NCBI GenBank assembly: GCA_900766815.1
Contig: CAAFWV010000088.1
Span: forward strand, 1-5,885
Length of the DNA: 5,885 bases
DNA from: Lachnospiraceae bacterium
GTDB taxonomy: Bacteria; Bacillota; Clostridia; Lachnospirales; Lachnospiraceae
Direction of reading: 5' to 3'
In this document: piece by piece, positions 1 to 5,774 of the stretch
How positions within the stretch are numbered: the first letter of the stretch is position 1
How the letters are laid out: each line of letters starts with the position of its first letter
Translations under genes and position numbers: made by a program
Notes under the pieces: model-generated
What the model was told of the DNA's origin: nothing
The model's database searches: none
The model's input: the letters and a program-made list of their open reading frames with translations, nothing else

Positions 1-1
1 C

Positions 2-643
2 ACGGAGGTTCTCTATGGCTGCAACTTCCCGTGGATGAGCACACTGATAGTGCTCGTTACCTTCGTACTGATACATACCTCCCTTTTCCATGTGAACTTC
101 GTGTTCCGCGACGGAATGGACGGAACTGCCAGGGATACTGTGGTAGCCGATGTGCCCTCGCTAGAAGGGATGAGAACTACTGAGAAGAATGCGCTAAGCC
201 TCAAGGGGCTCTACGAGGCCACGAAGGATGTGAAGAGTGCGATATTCTGGGGCGATTGTCCGGGACTCAGCTATATCCTTAGAATCCCGTCAAGTATATC
301 GACCACCTGGCCGGACCTTGATTCGTATACCGTGGAGAGGCTTGAGACGGACATATCAAAGCTTACTAAGCAGGGAGCCGCATCGTCGCTTAATGAGAAG
401 GCTTCAGATAATAGCGACATGGCTTCGAGTGATGGGGGTTCAGAGACCTTGGGCGCTATAGCCGAAGCCTACAGCTTGACGCCTTCCAACACCCCTGCAA
501 TTATAATAGGAAAAAACGCATCCACTGACGGTATCCATAAGTCCGCAAAGTGGGATATACTGGAGAAGCTGATTGAAGACAATGACATGACGGTCAGCTA
601 TGAAAATGAGGAATACCTGGTGTATACTTCATGTAGTGAATAG
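2..643 (+). CDS. C-terminal part of a multi-pass membrane protein, probable surface-glycan enzyme (5' end outside window)
   Basis: The reading frame is open from base 2 to a TAG at 641-643 (213 visible codons), so the gene starts before the window; the internal ATG at 35 sits inside a hydrophobic stretch and is not a convincing start. Visible residues about 12-31 form one membrane helix (MSTLIVLVTFVLIHTSLF). A soluble tail of about 180 residues follows, with an aromatic patch reading FWGDCPGLSYILRIPSSIS then TTWPDLDSY, and ending in EEYLVYTS. The tail contains a Ser/Asp/Ala-rich stretch (roughly visible residues 125-155) that looks like a flexible insert. Large multi-helix glycosyltransferase-like or uncharacterised proteins with a comparable soluble tail occur in Clostridial polysaccharide loci; that resemblance is from memory and only the C-terminus is visible, so the catalytic class cannot be decided. 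The neighbouring flippase and GtrA genes support a role in glycan assembly at the membrane. Confidence 0.7.
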   Translation, partial: TEVLYGCNFPWMSTLIVLVTFVLIHTSLFHVNFVFRDGMDGTARDTVVADVPSLEGMRTTEKNALSLKGLYEATKDVKSAIFWGDCPGLSYILRIPSSISTTWPDLDSYTVERLETDISKLTKQGAASSLNEKASDNSDMASSDGGSETLGAIAEAYSLTPSNTPAIIIGKNASTDGIHKSAKWDILEKLIEDNDMTVSYENEEYLVYTSCSE

Positions 644-665
644 AATACTTCATATAGAAGATAAA
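624..665 (+). repeat. imperfect 21-base tandem duplication across a stop codon
   Basis: ATACTTCATGTAG (624-636) recurs as ATACTTCATATAG (645-657) with a period of 21 bases; over the full 21-base units about 16 positions agree. The unit length is a multiple of three, and the second copy stays in frame after the TAG at 641-643, reaching a second in-frame stop, TAA, at 662-664. It looks like an old small duplication at the gene's end. No function is evident. Confidence 0.5.
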
Positions 666-745
666 GCTAACAGGTAATTCATTCTGAAATCCGGCAAAAC
701 CTGCAAATAATATATCTATAGTACGAAGTCTAAGACGAGGAGAAG

Positions 746-2530
746 GTGGGATACAACGTATACCACTCAAAAGGTATGATCAAAATCATTAAACGACTAA
801 ATATGCTTCTGGATAGGAAGCAGAAAATAAAGATGGTGCTCATTGTCTTCCTTATGTTAATAGGAGGTATCCTTGAGTCGCTCTCAATCTCGGTTGCAAT
901 TCCGGTTATGGAGGTTGTCATTGATAAGGAAGCCATCTCAAAGAACAAGTATCACATGGGAGATCTGTACAACGCTCTGGGACTAAGTGACCCCAAGCAG
1001 CTGGCGGTAATCTTCATGCTTCTGCTGATACTTGCTTTTGTGTTAAAGAATCTCTTCCTATTTATACAGACCAAGGTGCAGCTCAAGTTTGTCTACACCA
1101 ATCAGTTCGCCACATCCAGACGAATGATGATAAACTTCATGAAGCGTCCCTATGAATATTACCTCGGCGCGGACACCTCGGTAATTCAGCGAAACATAAC
1201 ATCCGATGTCAACAACATGTATGCGCTGATTCTCACCATCCTACAGCTTACCAGCGAATGTGTCGTGTTCGTGTGTCTGGTTGGAGTACTGATTGTGGTT
1301 GATGCCAAGATGATACTCACAATCACGGTTCTTCTGGTGGCACTGCTTGTGGTAATTAAGAGAATCATCCAGCCTATCATGCGCAAGGCCGGACAGGACA
1401 ATCAGGACTACTATTCAGGACTCTACAAGATAATTGAAGAGTCGGTTATGGGAATAAAGGAAATAAAGGTAGCCAACAAGGAGAGCGCTTTTATCAATAG
1501 ATACGCAGACTGCGGCGCCGAATATGTGGCGGCAGTTCAGAAATACAGTATGTTCAACTCGACACCGCGACTGCTTATCGAGACGGTCTGTATTGCAGGC
1601 CTCGTGCTCTACATGGTGGCCATGATTATGTCGGGCAAGCCGATGGAGGAGCTCCTCCCCCAGATTGCCTGCTTTGGTCTGGCGGCGATGCGACTCATGC
1701 CTAGCGCCAACCGCATCAACAATTACACGACCTCGATTAGCTACCTCGAGCCCTTCCTCTGGAACATCAGCGACCACCTTCAGGATGATATCAACGACGA
1801 TTCCATGGTGTACGACCCCAAGGCCTACAACGGTCACGTTCAGGTGGAGAAGCTGCCCGTGAAGCGCGAGATTGAGCTAAGAAACATCACCTACAGTTAT
1901 CCTGGCAGTGAAGCGCTCATCTTCGACAACGCCGAAATGGTTATTCCGATTGGCAAGGCAGTGGGCGTGGTTGGTACCAGTGGCGCAGGCAAGACCACCA
2001 TCATAGATATTCTGCTTGGTCTGTTAAAATTGCGAACCGGGCAGGTGTTGGCTGACGGTGTAGATATTAACAGCAACTATCCGGGCTGGCTTAAGAATAT
2101 AGGATACATACCGCAGGTTATCTTCATGCTTGATTCTACTATTAGGAAGAATGTGGCGTTCGGCTACACCGACGAGGAGATTGACGATGAGAGAGTGTGG
2201 GAGGTTCTGAAGGAAGCCCAGCTTGACGAGTTTGTCCGCTCACTTCCGGAAGGACTTGATACATCTATCGGCGAGAGAGGAATCAGGCTGTCAGGTGGTC
2301 AGAGACAGAGAATAGGAATTGCGAGAGCACTTTTTGAGGACCCTGAGGTACTGGTGCTTGATGAGGCCACCTCAGCTCTTGATAATGAGACCGAGGCTGC
2401 AATCATGGATTCAATCAATATTCTTGCCGGAAAGAAGACACTGGTTATTATTGCGCACCGCCTTCAGACCATAGAGAAGTGCAATATGGTATATCGAGTC
2501 GAGAACGGCAAGATCACCAGGGAGAGATGA
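746..2530 (+). CDS. ABC exporter half-transporter, probable lipid-linked sugar flippase (PglK/MsbA-like)
   Basis: A 594-residue fused membrane/ATPase half-transporter, the usual length for type IV ABC exporters, expected to work as a homodimer in the cytoplasmic membrane. Hydrophobic segments lie at about residues 28-58, 85-108, 163-206 (two helices), 275-295 and 302-320, giving six spans. The ATPase domain begins near 375 and is complete: Walker A GTSGAGKT (410-417), Q-loop Q457, signature LSGGQ (515-519), Walker B VLVLDE (535-540), D-loop SALD (543-546) and switch H571. The catalytic glutamate E540 is present, so it should hydrolyse ATP. Start: GTG at 746 is preceded by AGGAG (738-742) at a short 3-base spacing; ATG at 776 is an alternative that removes ten residues but has its SD-like AAAAGG only one base away. 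Placement next to a GtrA gene in a polysaccharide locus favours flipping of undecaprenyl-linked sugars over drug or lipid-A export; substrate is inference. Confidence 0.9.
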   Translation: MGYNVYHSKGMIKIIKRLNMLLDRKQKIKMVLIVFLMLIGGILESLSISVAIPVMEVVIDKEAISKNKYHMGDLYNALGLSDPKQLAVIFMLLLILAFVLKNLFLFIQTKVQLKFVYTNQFATSRRMMINFMKRPYEYYLGADTSVIQRNITSDVNNMYALILTILQLTSECVVFVCLVGVLIVVDAKMILTITVLLVALLVVIKRIIQPIMRKAGQDNQDYYSGLYKIIEESVMGIKEIKVANKESAFINRYADCGAEYVAAVQKYSMFNSTPRLLIETVCIAGLVLYMVAMIMSGKPMEELLPQIACFGLAAMRLMPSANRINNYTTSISYLEPFLWNISDHLQDDINDDSMVYDPKAYNGHVQVEKLPVKREIELRNITYSYPGSEALIFDNAEMVIPIGKAVGVVGTSGAGKTTIIDILLGLLKLRTGQVLADGVDINSNYPGWLKNIGYIPQVIFMLDSTIRKNVAFGYTDEEIDDERVWEVLKEAQLDEFVRSLPEGLDTSIGERGIRLSGGQRQRIGIARALFEDPEVLVLDEATSALDNETEAAIMDSINILAGKKTLVIIAHRLQTIEKCNMVYRVENGKITRER

Positions 2531-2548
2531 CAAAGGAGAAAGAAGGAT

Positions 2549-3022
2549 ATGGAGAAGTTACTTAAGATATACAGGAAGCATAGGGAAGGAATTGATTATC
2601 TGTTCTGGGGAGGTCTGACCTTCCTGCTCAGCATGGTGCTGTTCTGGGCCTTCACATCTGACATCGTCGGAATAGGCTGGAACGAGGTCTTCGCGAATAA
2701 CATTGACTGGGTAATATGTGTAATATTTGCCTTCGTCGTTAACAAGCTCTTCGTCTTCCACAGCAAGGCCGGAAATATCAACGGCTTCTTCACTGAGTTT
2801 GCTCAGTTTGTTACTGCAAGAATCTTCACCCTGCTTCTGGAGGATGCCATAATCTGGCTGCTCTGTACTGTTGCAGGCTGGCAGACAGGACTTCTTCTTA
2901 TTGCAGCTAAGTTTATAGGCCAGTTCGTGGTTATTGTTACAAACTATATCCTTAGCAAGCTCTGGATATTCAAGGACAGAACCCCGAAGCCTGTCGAACC
3001 CGAGAAAATTGAAGATAAGTGA
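2549..3022 (+). CDS. GtrA-family four-helix membrane protein
   Basis: A 157-residue protein with four predicted membrane helices (about 17-37, 53-70, 84-107 and 112-134) and a charged C-terminal tail. The family hallmarks are visible: an NKLFVF motif at residues 65-70 after helix 2 and a second NYILSKLWIFK motif (132-142) after helix 4, the internal-repeat pattern of GtrA proteins. Members are linked to moving undecaprenyl-phosphate-bound glucose or other sugars across the cytoplasmic membrane for O-antigen, teichoic-acid or cell-wall modification. The start is well fixed by AAAGGAG at 2532-2538, with a GAAGGA (2542-2547) just before the ATG. It begins 18 bases after the ABC transporter stop, so the two are almost certainly co-transcribed and perhaps act on the same lipid-linked substrate. 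It is the last gene of its unit, followed at once by a terminator. The exact sugar is unknown. Confidence 0.9.
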   Translation: MEKLLKIYRKHREGIDYLFWGGLTFLLSMVLFWAFTSDIVGIGWNEVFANNIDWVICVIFAFVVNKLFVFHSKAGNINGFFTEFAQFVTARIFTLLLEDAIIWLLCTVAGWQTGLLLIAAKFIGQFVVIVTNYILSKLWIFKDRTPKPVEPEKIEDK

Positions 3023-3028
3023 AAGAAC

Positions 3029-3076
3029 ACACATCGGGAAACCGGATATTTTGGCTTTTCCGATGTGTTTTAATTT
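3029..3076 (+). terminator. rho-independent terminator after the ABC/GtrA unit
   Basis: ACACATCGGGAAA (3029-3041) pairs with TTTTCCGATGTGT (3056-3068) in a 13-bp stem containing a single G-T wobble. The loop is 14 bases (3042-3055), in which a CC/GG pair may extend the stem. The stem is followed by TTTTAATTT (3068-3076). It starts 7 bases after the GtrA stop codon. The opposite side is moderately A-rich, so weak termination of leftward transcripts from the regulator gene is also possible. Confidence 0.9.
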
Positions 3077-3077
3077 C

Positions 3078-3090
3078 CCGGTGTTGTCAA
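3078..3090 (+). repeat. left copy of a 13-bp inverted repeat flanking the XRE gene
   Basis: CCGGTGTTGTCAA here is the exact reverse complement of TTGACAACACCGG at 3988-4000. Inward of the 13 bases the match continues after one mismatch for three more (AAT). The copy lies between the plus-strand terminator and the hairpin that follows the XRE gene. Read on the minus strand it also offers a TTGACA hexamer, but no -10 box follows at 16-18 bases. It contains the small palindrome TGTTG-T-CAACA (3082-3092), which could be a protein binding site. Confidence 0.75.
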
Positions 3091-3101
3091 CAATTAAGAT
3101 A

Positions 3102-3138
3102 TAGGGCTCACGCACTAGAATATAGCTAATGAGCCCTA
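3102..3138 (-). terminator. probable terminator of the XRE regulator gene
   Basis: TAGGGCTCA (3102-3110) and TGAGCCCTA (3130-3138) form a perfect 9-bp stem with a 19-base loop, 31 bases beyond the minus-strand stop codon of the regulator. On the minus strand the stem is followed by TATCTTAATTG, which is only moderately T-rich, so termination efficiency is uncertain. Confidence 0.55.
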
Positions 3139-3168
3139 ACAAAGAACAAAATAATCTACTATTGGTGT

Positions 3169-3939
3169 CTAGCCTTCTGCCTCACCTTCACTTTTATCTG
3201 ATGCCTTCCTGCGACTTCGATTAGCAACCACTGTTGGACTCAGCTTCTCAGAGAACTCCAATTCATTCTTAAGTAAGCTCATAAGATGGTCGCGAACGAT
3301 ATCCTTGGAGTTGTCCAGGACCTCAAGTACAGCGCCTGTCTCGTCATTGTTGAAGAATACCTTCATGTCAGCATGACTTCTTGCAAGGAATATCTTGTTG
3401 CAGGTCTCATAATCCTCTCCCAGAGGGCACACCTCGGGACATTGAGATGCACAGGATCCCGAATCATCCGCACTCGACCCACCAGCCGAATATCCTCCTG
3501 TCAAAGCTATGGTCTTCGCGCTAGCTACGTTGCCCATGCAACCGGCTCCGCCTTTAGAACCAGCACCACCGCCGACCGAACTCGCCCCGCCGGCACCAGC
3601 ACCACCACCAGCCAAGTCCCCACACGCCTTCGCAACCATATAGCTGCAGTTACCGGGGCAGCAGCCGCCCACCTTCTTGCGCGCGTTCTCCACCTTATCA
3701 TCTATGAAACGCTTGGACGATTCCTCGCCGAACAGAATCATATCTGCCGACATCTGATATACATTGCACAGAGTTATCAGAGTCTCAATCGACATGCCAC
3801 AGGTACCTCGTTCAATATCCGCGTAGTACTTCGCGGACAGATTCATCATCTCGGCGGCCCGCTCCTGCGACCACCCAATATTCTTGCGCTTGCTGCGCAG
3901 TCTCTCACCCGCTTCTAAGCGGTTATATATTTCTGCCAT
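3169..3939 (-). CDS. XRE-family regulator with cysteine clusters and a glycine-rich linker
   Basis: A 256-residue protein. Residues about 10-70 form a standard XRE/Cro helix-turn-helix domain (WSQERAAEMM as the first helix of the motif, then a recognition helix LSAKYYADIERG). Residues 93-106 carry C93, C94, C98 and C106 (CCPGNC pattern). Residues 107-160 are low-complexity, dominated by Gly, Ala and Ser with C134. A second cluster has C163, C167, C171 and C180 (Cx3Cx3Cx8C). A predicted mixed helical region (181-235) and a charged tail complete it. The start is fixed by GAGGTGA, 3 bases before the ATG (minus strand, 3943-3949). I do not recognise the C-terminal architecture; the cysteines suggest metal, Fe-S or redox sensing, which is inference. 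The gene diverges from cpsB with 141 bases between them, so control of the phosphatase-adaptor-kinase operon and of itself is likely. Its glycine-rich part is GC-richer than neighbouring coding sequence. Confidence 0.85.
   Translation of the reverse strand: MAEIYNRLEAGERLRSKRKNIGWSQERAAEMMNLSAKYYADIERGTCGMSIETLITLCNVYQMSADMILFGEESSKRFIDDKVENARKKVGGCCPGNCSYMVAKACGDLAGGGAGAGGASSVGGGAGSKGGAGCMGNVASAKTIALTGGYSAGGSSADDSGSCASQCPEVCPLGEDYETCNKIFLARSHADMKVFFNNDETGAVLEVLDNSKDIVRDHLMSLLKNELEFSEKLSPTVVANRSRRKASDKSEGEAEG
3559..3606. repeat. 12-base direct repeats within the glycine-rich linker
   Basis: ACCAGCACCACC occurs exactly at 3559-3570 and 3595-3606, 36 bases (12 codons) apart. On the coding minus strand each encodes Gly-Gly-Ala-Gly. 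The whole GGC/GGT/GCN-rich stretch between about 3540 and 3615 is repetitive at codon scale, the kind of sequence that can expand or contract in frame and so vary linker length. Confidence 0.6.
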
Positions 3940-3987
3940 AATTCACCTCGTTCCTTCTTTACCTTTCATCTTGTTATCCGCATATTA

Positions 3988-4000
3988 TTGACAACACCGG
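3988..4000 (+). repeat. right copy of the 13-bp inverted repeat, containing the cpsB -35 box
   Basis: TTGACAACACCGG is the exact reverse complement of 3078-3090, about 900 bases away on the far side of the XRE gene. Its first six bases are the consensus -35 hexamer of the cpsB promoter, so any protein binding this repeat would compete with RNA polymerase, and an inversion between the two copies would leave this hexamer unchanged. Confidence 0.75.
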
Positions 4001-4017
4001 TTTATAACGTATATAAT
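3988..4017 (+). promoter_or_regulatory. sigma-A-type promoter of the cpsB operon
   Basis: TTGACA (3988-3993) and TATAAT (4012-4017) both match consensus perfectly and are separated by 18 bases. Transcription would start near 4024, leaving an untranslated leader of about 57 bases before the ATG at 4081. The leader contains a small TACTC/GAGTA hairpin (4042-4057). The core elements are strong, so regulation is expected to be by repression or another block rather than by activation. Confidence 0.85.
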
Positions 4018-4026
4018 GAATACGTT
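4006..4026. promoter_or_regulatory. operator-like palindrome over the -10 box
   Basis: AACGTAT (4006-4012) and ATACGTT (4020-4026) are perfect 7-bp inverted arms separated by 7 bases, with 14-base spacing between arm starts. The site covers the TATAAT and the expected transcription start, a classic repressor position. Dimeric XRE repressors bind sites of this size, so the adjacent regulator is the natural candidate; that assignment is inference. Confidence 0.5.
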
Positions 4027-4080
4027 TAGGACGTAGGTTACTACTCTAGAATGAGTATAGTTCCGGGTTTGGGATGAGTC

Positions 4081-4812
4081 ATGGGAGACTGGATTGACAT
4101 ACATTCGCATATAATTCCGGGCGTCGACGACGGCTGCACGGACATGGACATGGCCATCAGAATGCTTAGGATAGCACAGGACAACGGCATCGGAACCATC
4201 ATTCTGACGCCGCACTACAAGCCCCACAGGACGCATCCGCCGGTCGTGAAGCTTCGCCATCTGGTAGATAAGCTATCAGAATCCGGCAAAAACGCGGGAA
4301 TTGACATTACCCTTCTCCTAGGTAACGAGATAATGTTCTCGTCGAACTCATGCGAGAGGCTAAACGCAGGTCAGGCGCTGAGTCTGAACAATACCGACTA
4401 TGTCCTCACGGAATTCAATCCCATGGATGACTACAGATATATAAGAGACGGCTTGTACGAGCTGTTGACTGAAGGTTATATACCTATAGTTGCACATGCG
4501 GAACGATACAAGGCGTTGATGGACAAGAGGGACAGAGTCGGAGAGCTGACGGATATGGGCTGCTACATTCAGGTGAATGCAGGAAGCATCATGGGTGATT
4601 ATGGTCTGATGACCAGGCACTTCACCAGGAAGCTTCTGAAGGATGACCTGGTTCACTTCGTGGCAACGGATGCTCATGACGACAGGAAGCGCACACCCGC
4701 GATAGCTAGGTGTGCACAGTATATAGAACGCAGCCTCGGAGAGGACGCTTGCAAGAGACTGCTTCATGACAATCAGATGAGGGTAATAAGGGGAGAGGAG
4801 ATAGAGTATTAA
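4081..4812 (+). CDS. cpsB: CpsB/YwqE-type manganese-dependent protein-tyrosine phosphatase (PHP family)
   Basis: A 243-residue PHP-fold phosphatase, normal family length, which removes phosphate from the tyrosine-rich tail of the cognate BY-kinase and thereby tunes polysaccharide synthesis. The metal-binding set of the pneumococcal enzyme can be matched one by one: H8 and H10 (DIHSH), D17 (GVDDG), H45 (TPHY), E83 (GNE), E111 (LTEF), H139 (AHAER), D197 and H199 (ATDAHD). The QVNAGSIMG segment (164-172) is also typical. All ligands are present, so it should be active. The start follows family practice (M-x-D-x-I-D-I-H-S-H), but the ribosome binding site is weak: only GGGATGAG at 4071-4078, very near the ATG, which may limit translation. 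It is the first gene of the kinase-module operon, under the strong promoter upstream. The symbol follows the Streptococcus cps order phosphatase-adaptor-kinase; it is not named from an exact orthologue. Confidence 0.93.
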   Translation: MGDWIDIHSHIIPGVDDGCTDMDMAIRMLRIAQDNGIGTIILTPHYKPHRTHPPVVKLRHLVDKLSESGKNAGIDITLLLGNEIMFSSNSCERLNAGQALSLNNTDYVLTEFNPMDDYRYIRDGLYELLTEGYIPIVAHAERYKALMDKRDRVGELTDMGCYIQVNAGSIMGDYGLMTRHFTRKLLKDDLVHFVATDAHDDRKRTPAIARCAQYIERSLGEDACKRLLHDNQMRVIRGEEIEY

Positions 4813-4908
4813 TTCGTACATATACCTCTCAGGACTCGCGGCATTATCAATGGGAGTCGATTTCCCGGAATACCACACTAACAATCAGAATAATCTGCCC
4901 CTCCTCTA

Positions 4909-4937
4909 TGGATATTAGGTAATGGCCGATATTTTAT
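4909..4937 (+). promoter_or_regulatory. possible weak internal promoter before cpsC
   Basis: TGGATA (4909-4914, 4 of 6 matches to -35) and TTTTAT (4932-4937, 4 of 6 to -10) are spaced 17 bases apart in the 163-base gap between cpsB and cpsC. The start point would fall near 4944, inside the G tract. Neither hexamer is strong, and read-through from the cpsB promoter could supply cpsC without it, since no terminator is visible in the gap. Confidence 0.25.
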
Positions 4938-4947
4938 GGGGGGGGGG
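4938..4947 (+). repeat. homopolymeric tract of ten G residues
   Basis: Ten consecutive G bases lie 28 bases before the cpsC start codon, in noncoding DNA. Such tracts are prone to length change by slipped-strand mispairing. Reading upstream in the cpsC frame meets TAA at 4958-4960, so a length change cannot fuse an upstream reading frame to cpsC; any effect would be on transcription or mRNA structure. The run is also a known weak point for base calling, so its exact length needs caution. Confidence 0.9.
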
Positions 4948-4975
4948 TATCGTTGGTTAATAGATAGGAATACAT

Positions 4976-5707
4976 ATGCAGAATCAAATCGACAATGATG
5001 TAATCGAGATAGACCTGATGGAGATGCTTGGATTACTGCTTAGCAGAATCTGGGTCATCATCGGAATAGGAATATTGACAGCAGCCGTTGGCTTCTCTAT
5101 CAGTACATTCTTAATCTCACCTACATATAAGTCAACAACCAAGATATACATCCTTAATAAGACTGACAGTAATAGTATCAATTATTCGGATCTTCAGATG
5201 GGTACACAGCTAACCAAGGACTATGCTGAACTTATCAACAGCAGATATGTTCTTGAATCGGTAATAGAGAAGTACAGTCTGAATACAGATTACGAAGCCT
5301 TCAAGAAGTGCGTATCGGTAGAAACACCGAGTGACACACGAATCGTTGCAATAACTGTTGAATACGGCAATCCATCGGATGCCATGTATCTGGCGGACGC
5401 AGTCAGAGAGATAGCAAGTGAACATATCCAGAATGTCATGGACATCGAGGCAGTGAATGTAGTTGAGCCTGCCAACATGCCTACAGAGCCGGCGAGTCCC
5501 GACATCATCAAGTGGACAGCCATTGCAGGAGTTCTGGGTGTCCTATTAGTATGCTTATGCATCATCGTGAGATACCTCATGGATGACACAATCAAGACCA
5601 GTGACGATGTTGAGAAGTACCTAGGATTAAGCACACTTGCACTCATTCCGCTTGCCGAAGATGAGAATTCGTCACGCAAGAAGAAAAAACGCAAAAAATC
5701 AATGTAA
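4976..5707 (+). CDS. cpsC: CpsC/CapA-type Wzz-domain polysaccharide copolymerase and BY-kinase adaptor
   Basis: A 243-residue membrane protein with the Wzz layout: short cytoplasmic N-terminus, membrane helix 1 (about 25-47), an extracytoplasmic domain of about 130 residues, a proline-rich segment (PTEPASP, 169-175), membrane helix 2 (about 178-199) and a cytoplasmic tail. The segment after helix 2 (DDTIKTSDDVEKYLGL, then LALIP) is the conserved signature of this family. In Gram-positive systems the tail activates the separate cytoplasmic tyrosine kinase, and the protein helps set chain length. The ATG at 4976 follows AGGA (4966-4969) at 6 bases. The C-terminal end is strongly basic (RKKKKRKK, 234-241), encoded by two A6 runs; family members do not generally need this, and it may contact the membrane or the kinase. 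It lies between the phosphatase and kinase genes, 163 and 67 bases apart, presumably in one transcript. Confidence 0.92.
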   Translation: MQNQIDNDVIEIDLMEMLGLLLSRIWVIIGIGILTAAVGFSISTFLISPTYKSTTKIYILNKTDSNSINYSDLQMGTQLTKDYAELINSRYVLESVIEKYSLNTDYEAFKKCVSVETPSDTRIVAITVEYGNPSDAMYLADAVREIASEHIQNVMDIEAVNVVEPANMPTEPASPDIIKWTAIAGVLGVLLVCLCIIVRYLMDDTIKTSDDVEKYLGLSTLALIPLAEDENSSRKKKKRKKSM

Positions 5708-5774
5708 TACCAAGCGCCGGATCATCTGAGATAAGAATTTTGAATAAAATCAATCAACTATTAAGGAAGTAACT

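Noticed and set aside
688..699. The 12-mer AATCCGGCAAAA shared with 4280-4291
   Set aside because: The second copy lies inside cpsB coding sequence, the flanks differ, and a single 12-base coincidence is expected by chance in a window of this size.
644..745. Possible promoter for the ABC transporter gene
   Set aside because: AT-rich -10-like hexamers exist (TAATAT at 708-713), but no acceptable -35 lies 16-18 bases upstream; co-transcription with the preceding gene is as likely.
1415..1837. Minus-strand frame of 140 codons rich in His and Val
   Set aside because: It is antisense within the ABC transporter membrane domain, and the composition is typical of a shadow frame.
2558..3142. Open frame of 194 codons on the minus strand
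   Set aside because: It runs antisense through the whole GtrA gene and the terminator, and its translation shows no recognisable motif.
3286..3918. Open frame of 210 codons on the plus strand opposite the XRE gene
   Set aside because: It is fully antisense to a gene with a clear helix-turn-helix domain and good ribosome binding site, and its Arg/Thr/Ser-rich translation looks like the complement of GC-rich coding sequence.
4360..4884. Minus-strand frame of 174 codons across the end of cpsB
   Set aside because: It is antisense to a phosphatase with all metal ligands intact, and no convincing start signal or domain was seen.
4922..4960. Twelve-codon frame running through the G tract
   Set aside because: It has poor initiation context and stops before cpsC; changing the G count does not connect it in frame to cpsC because the cpsC frame is closed by TAA at 4958-4960.
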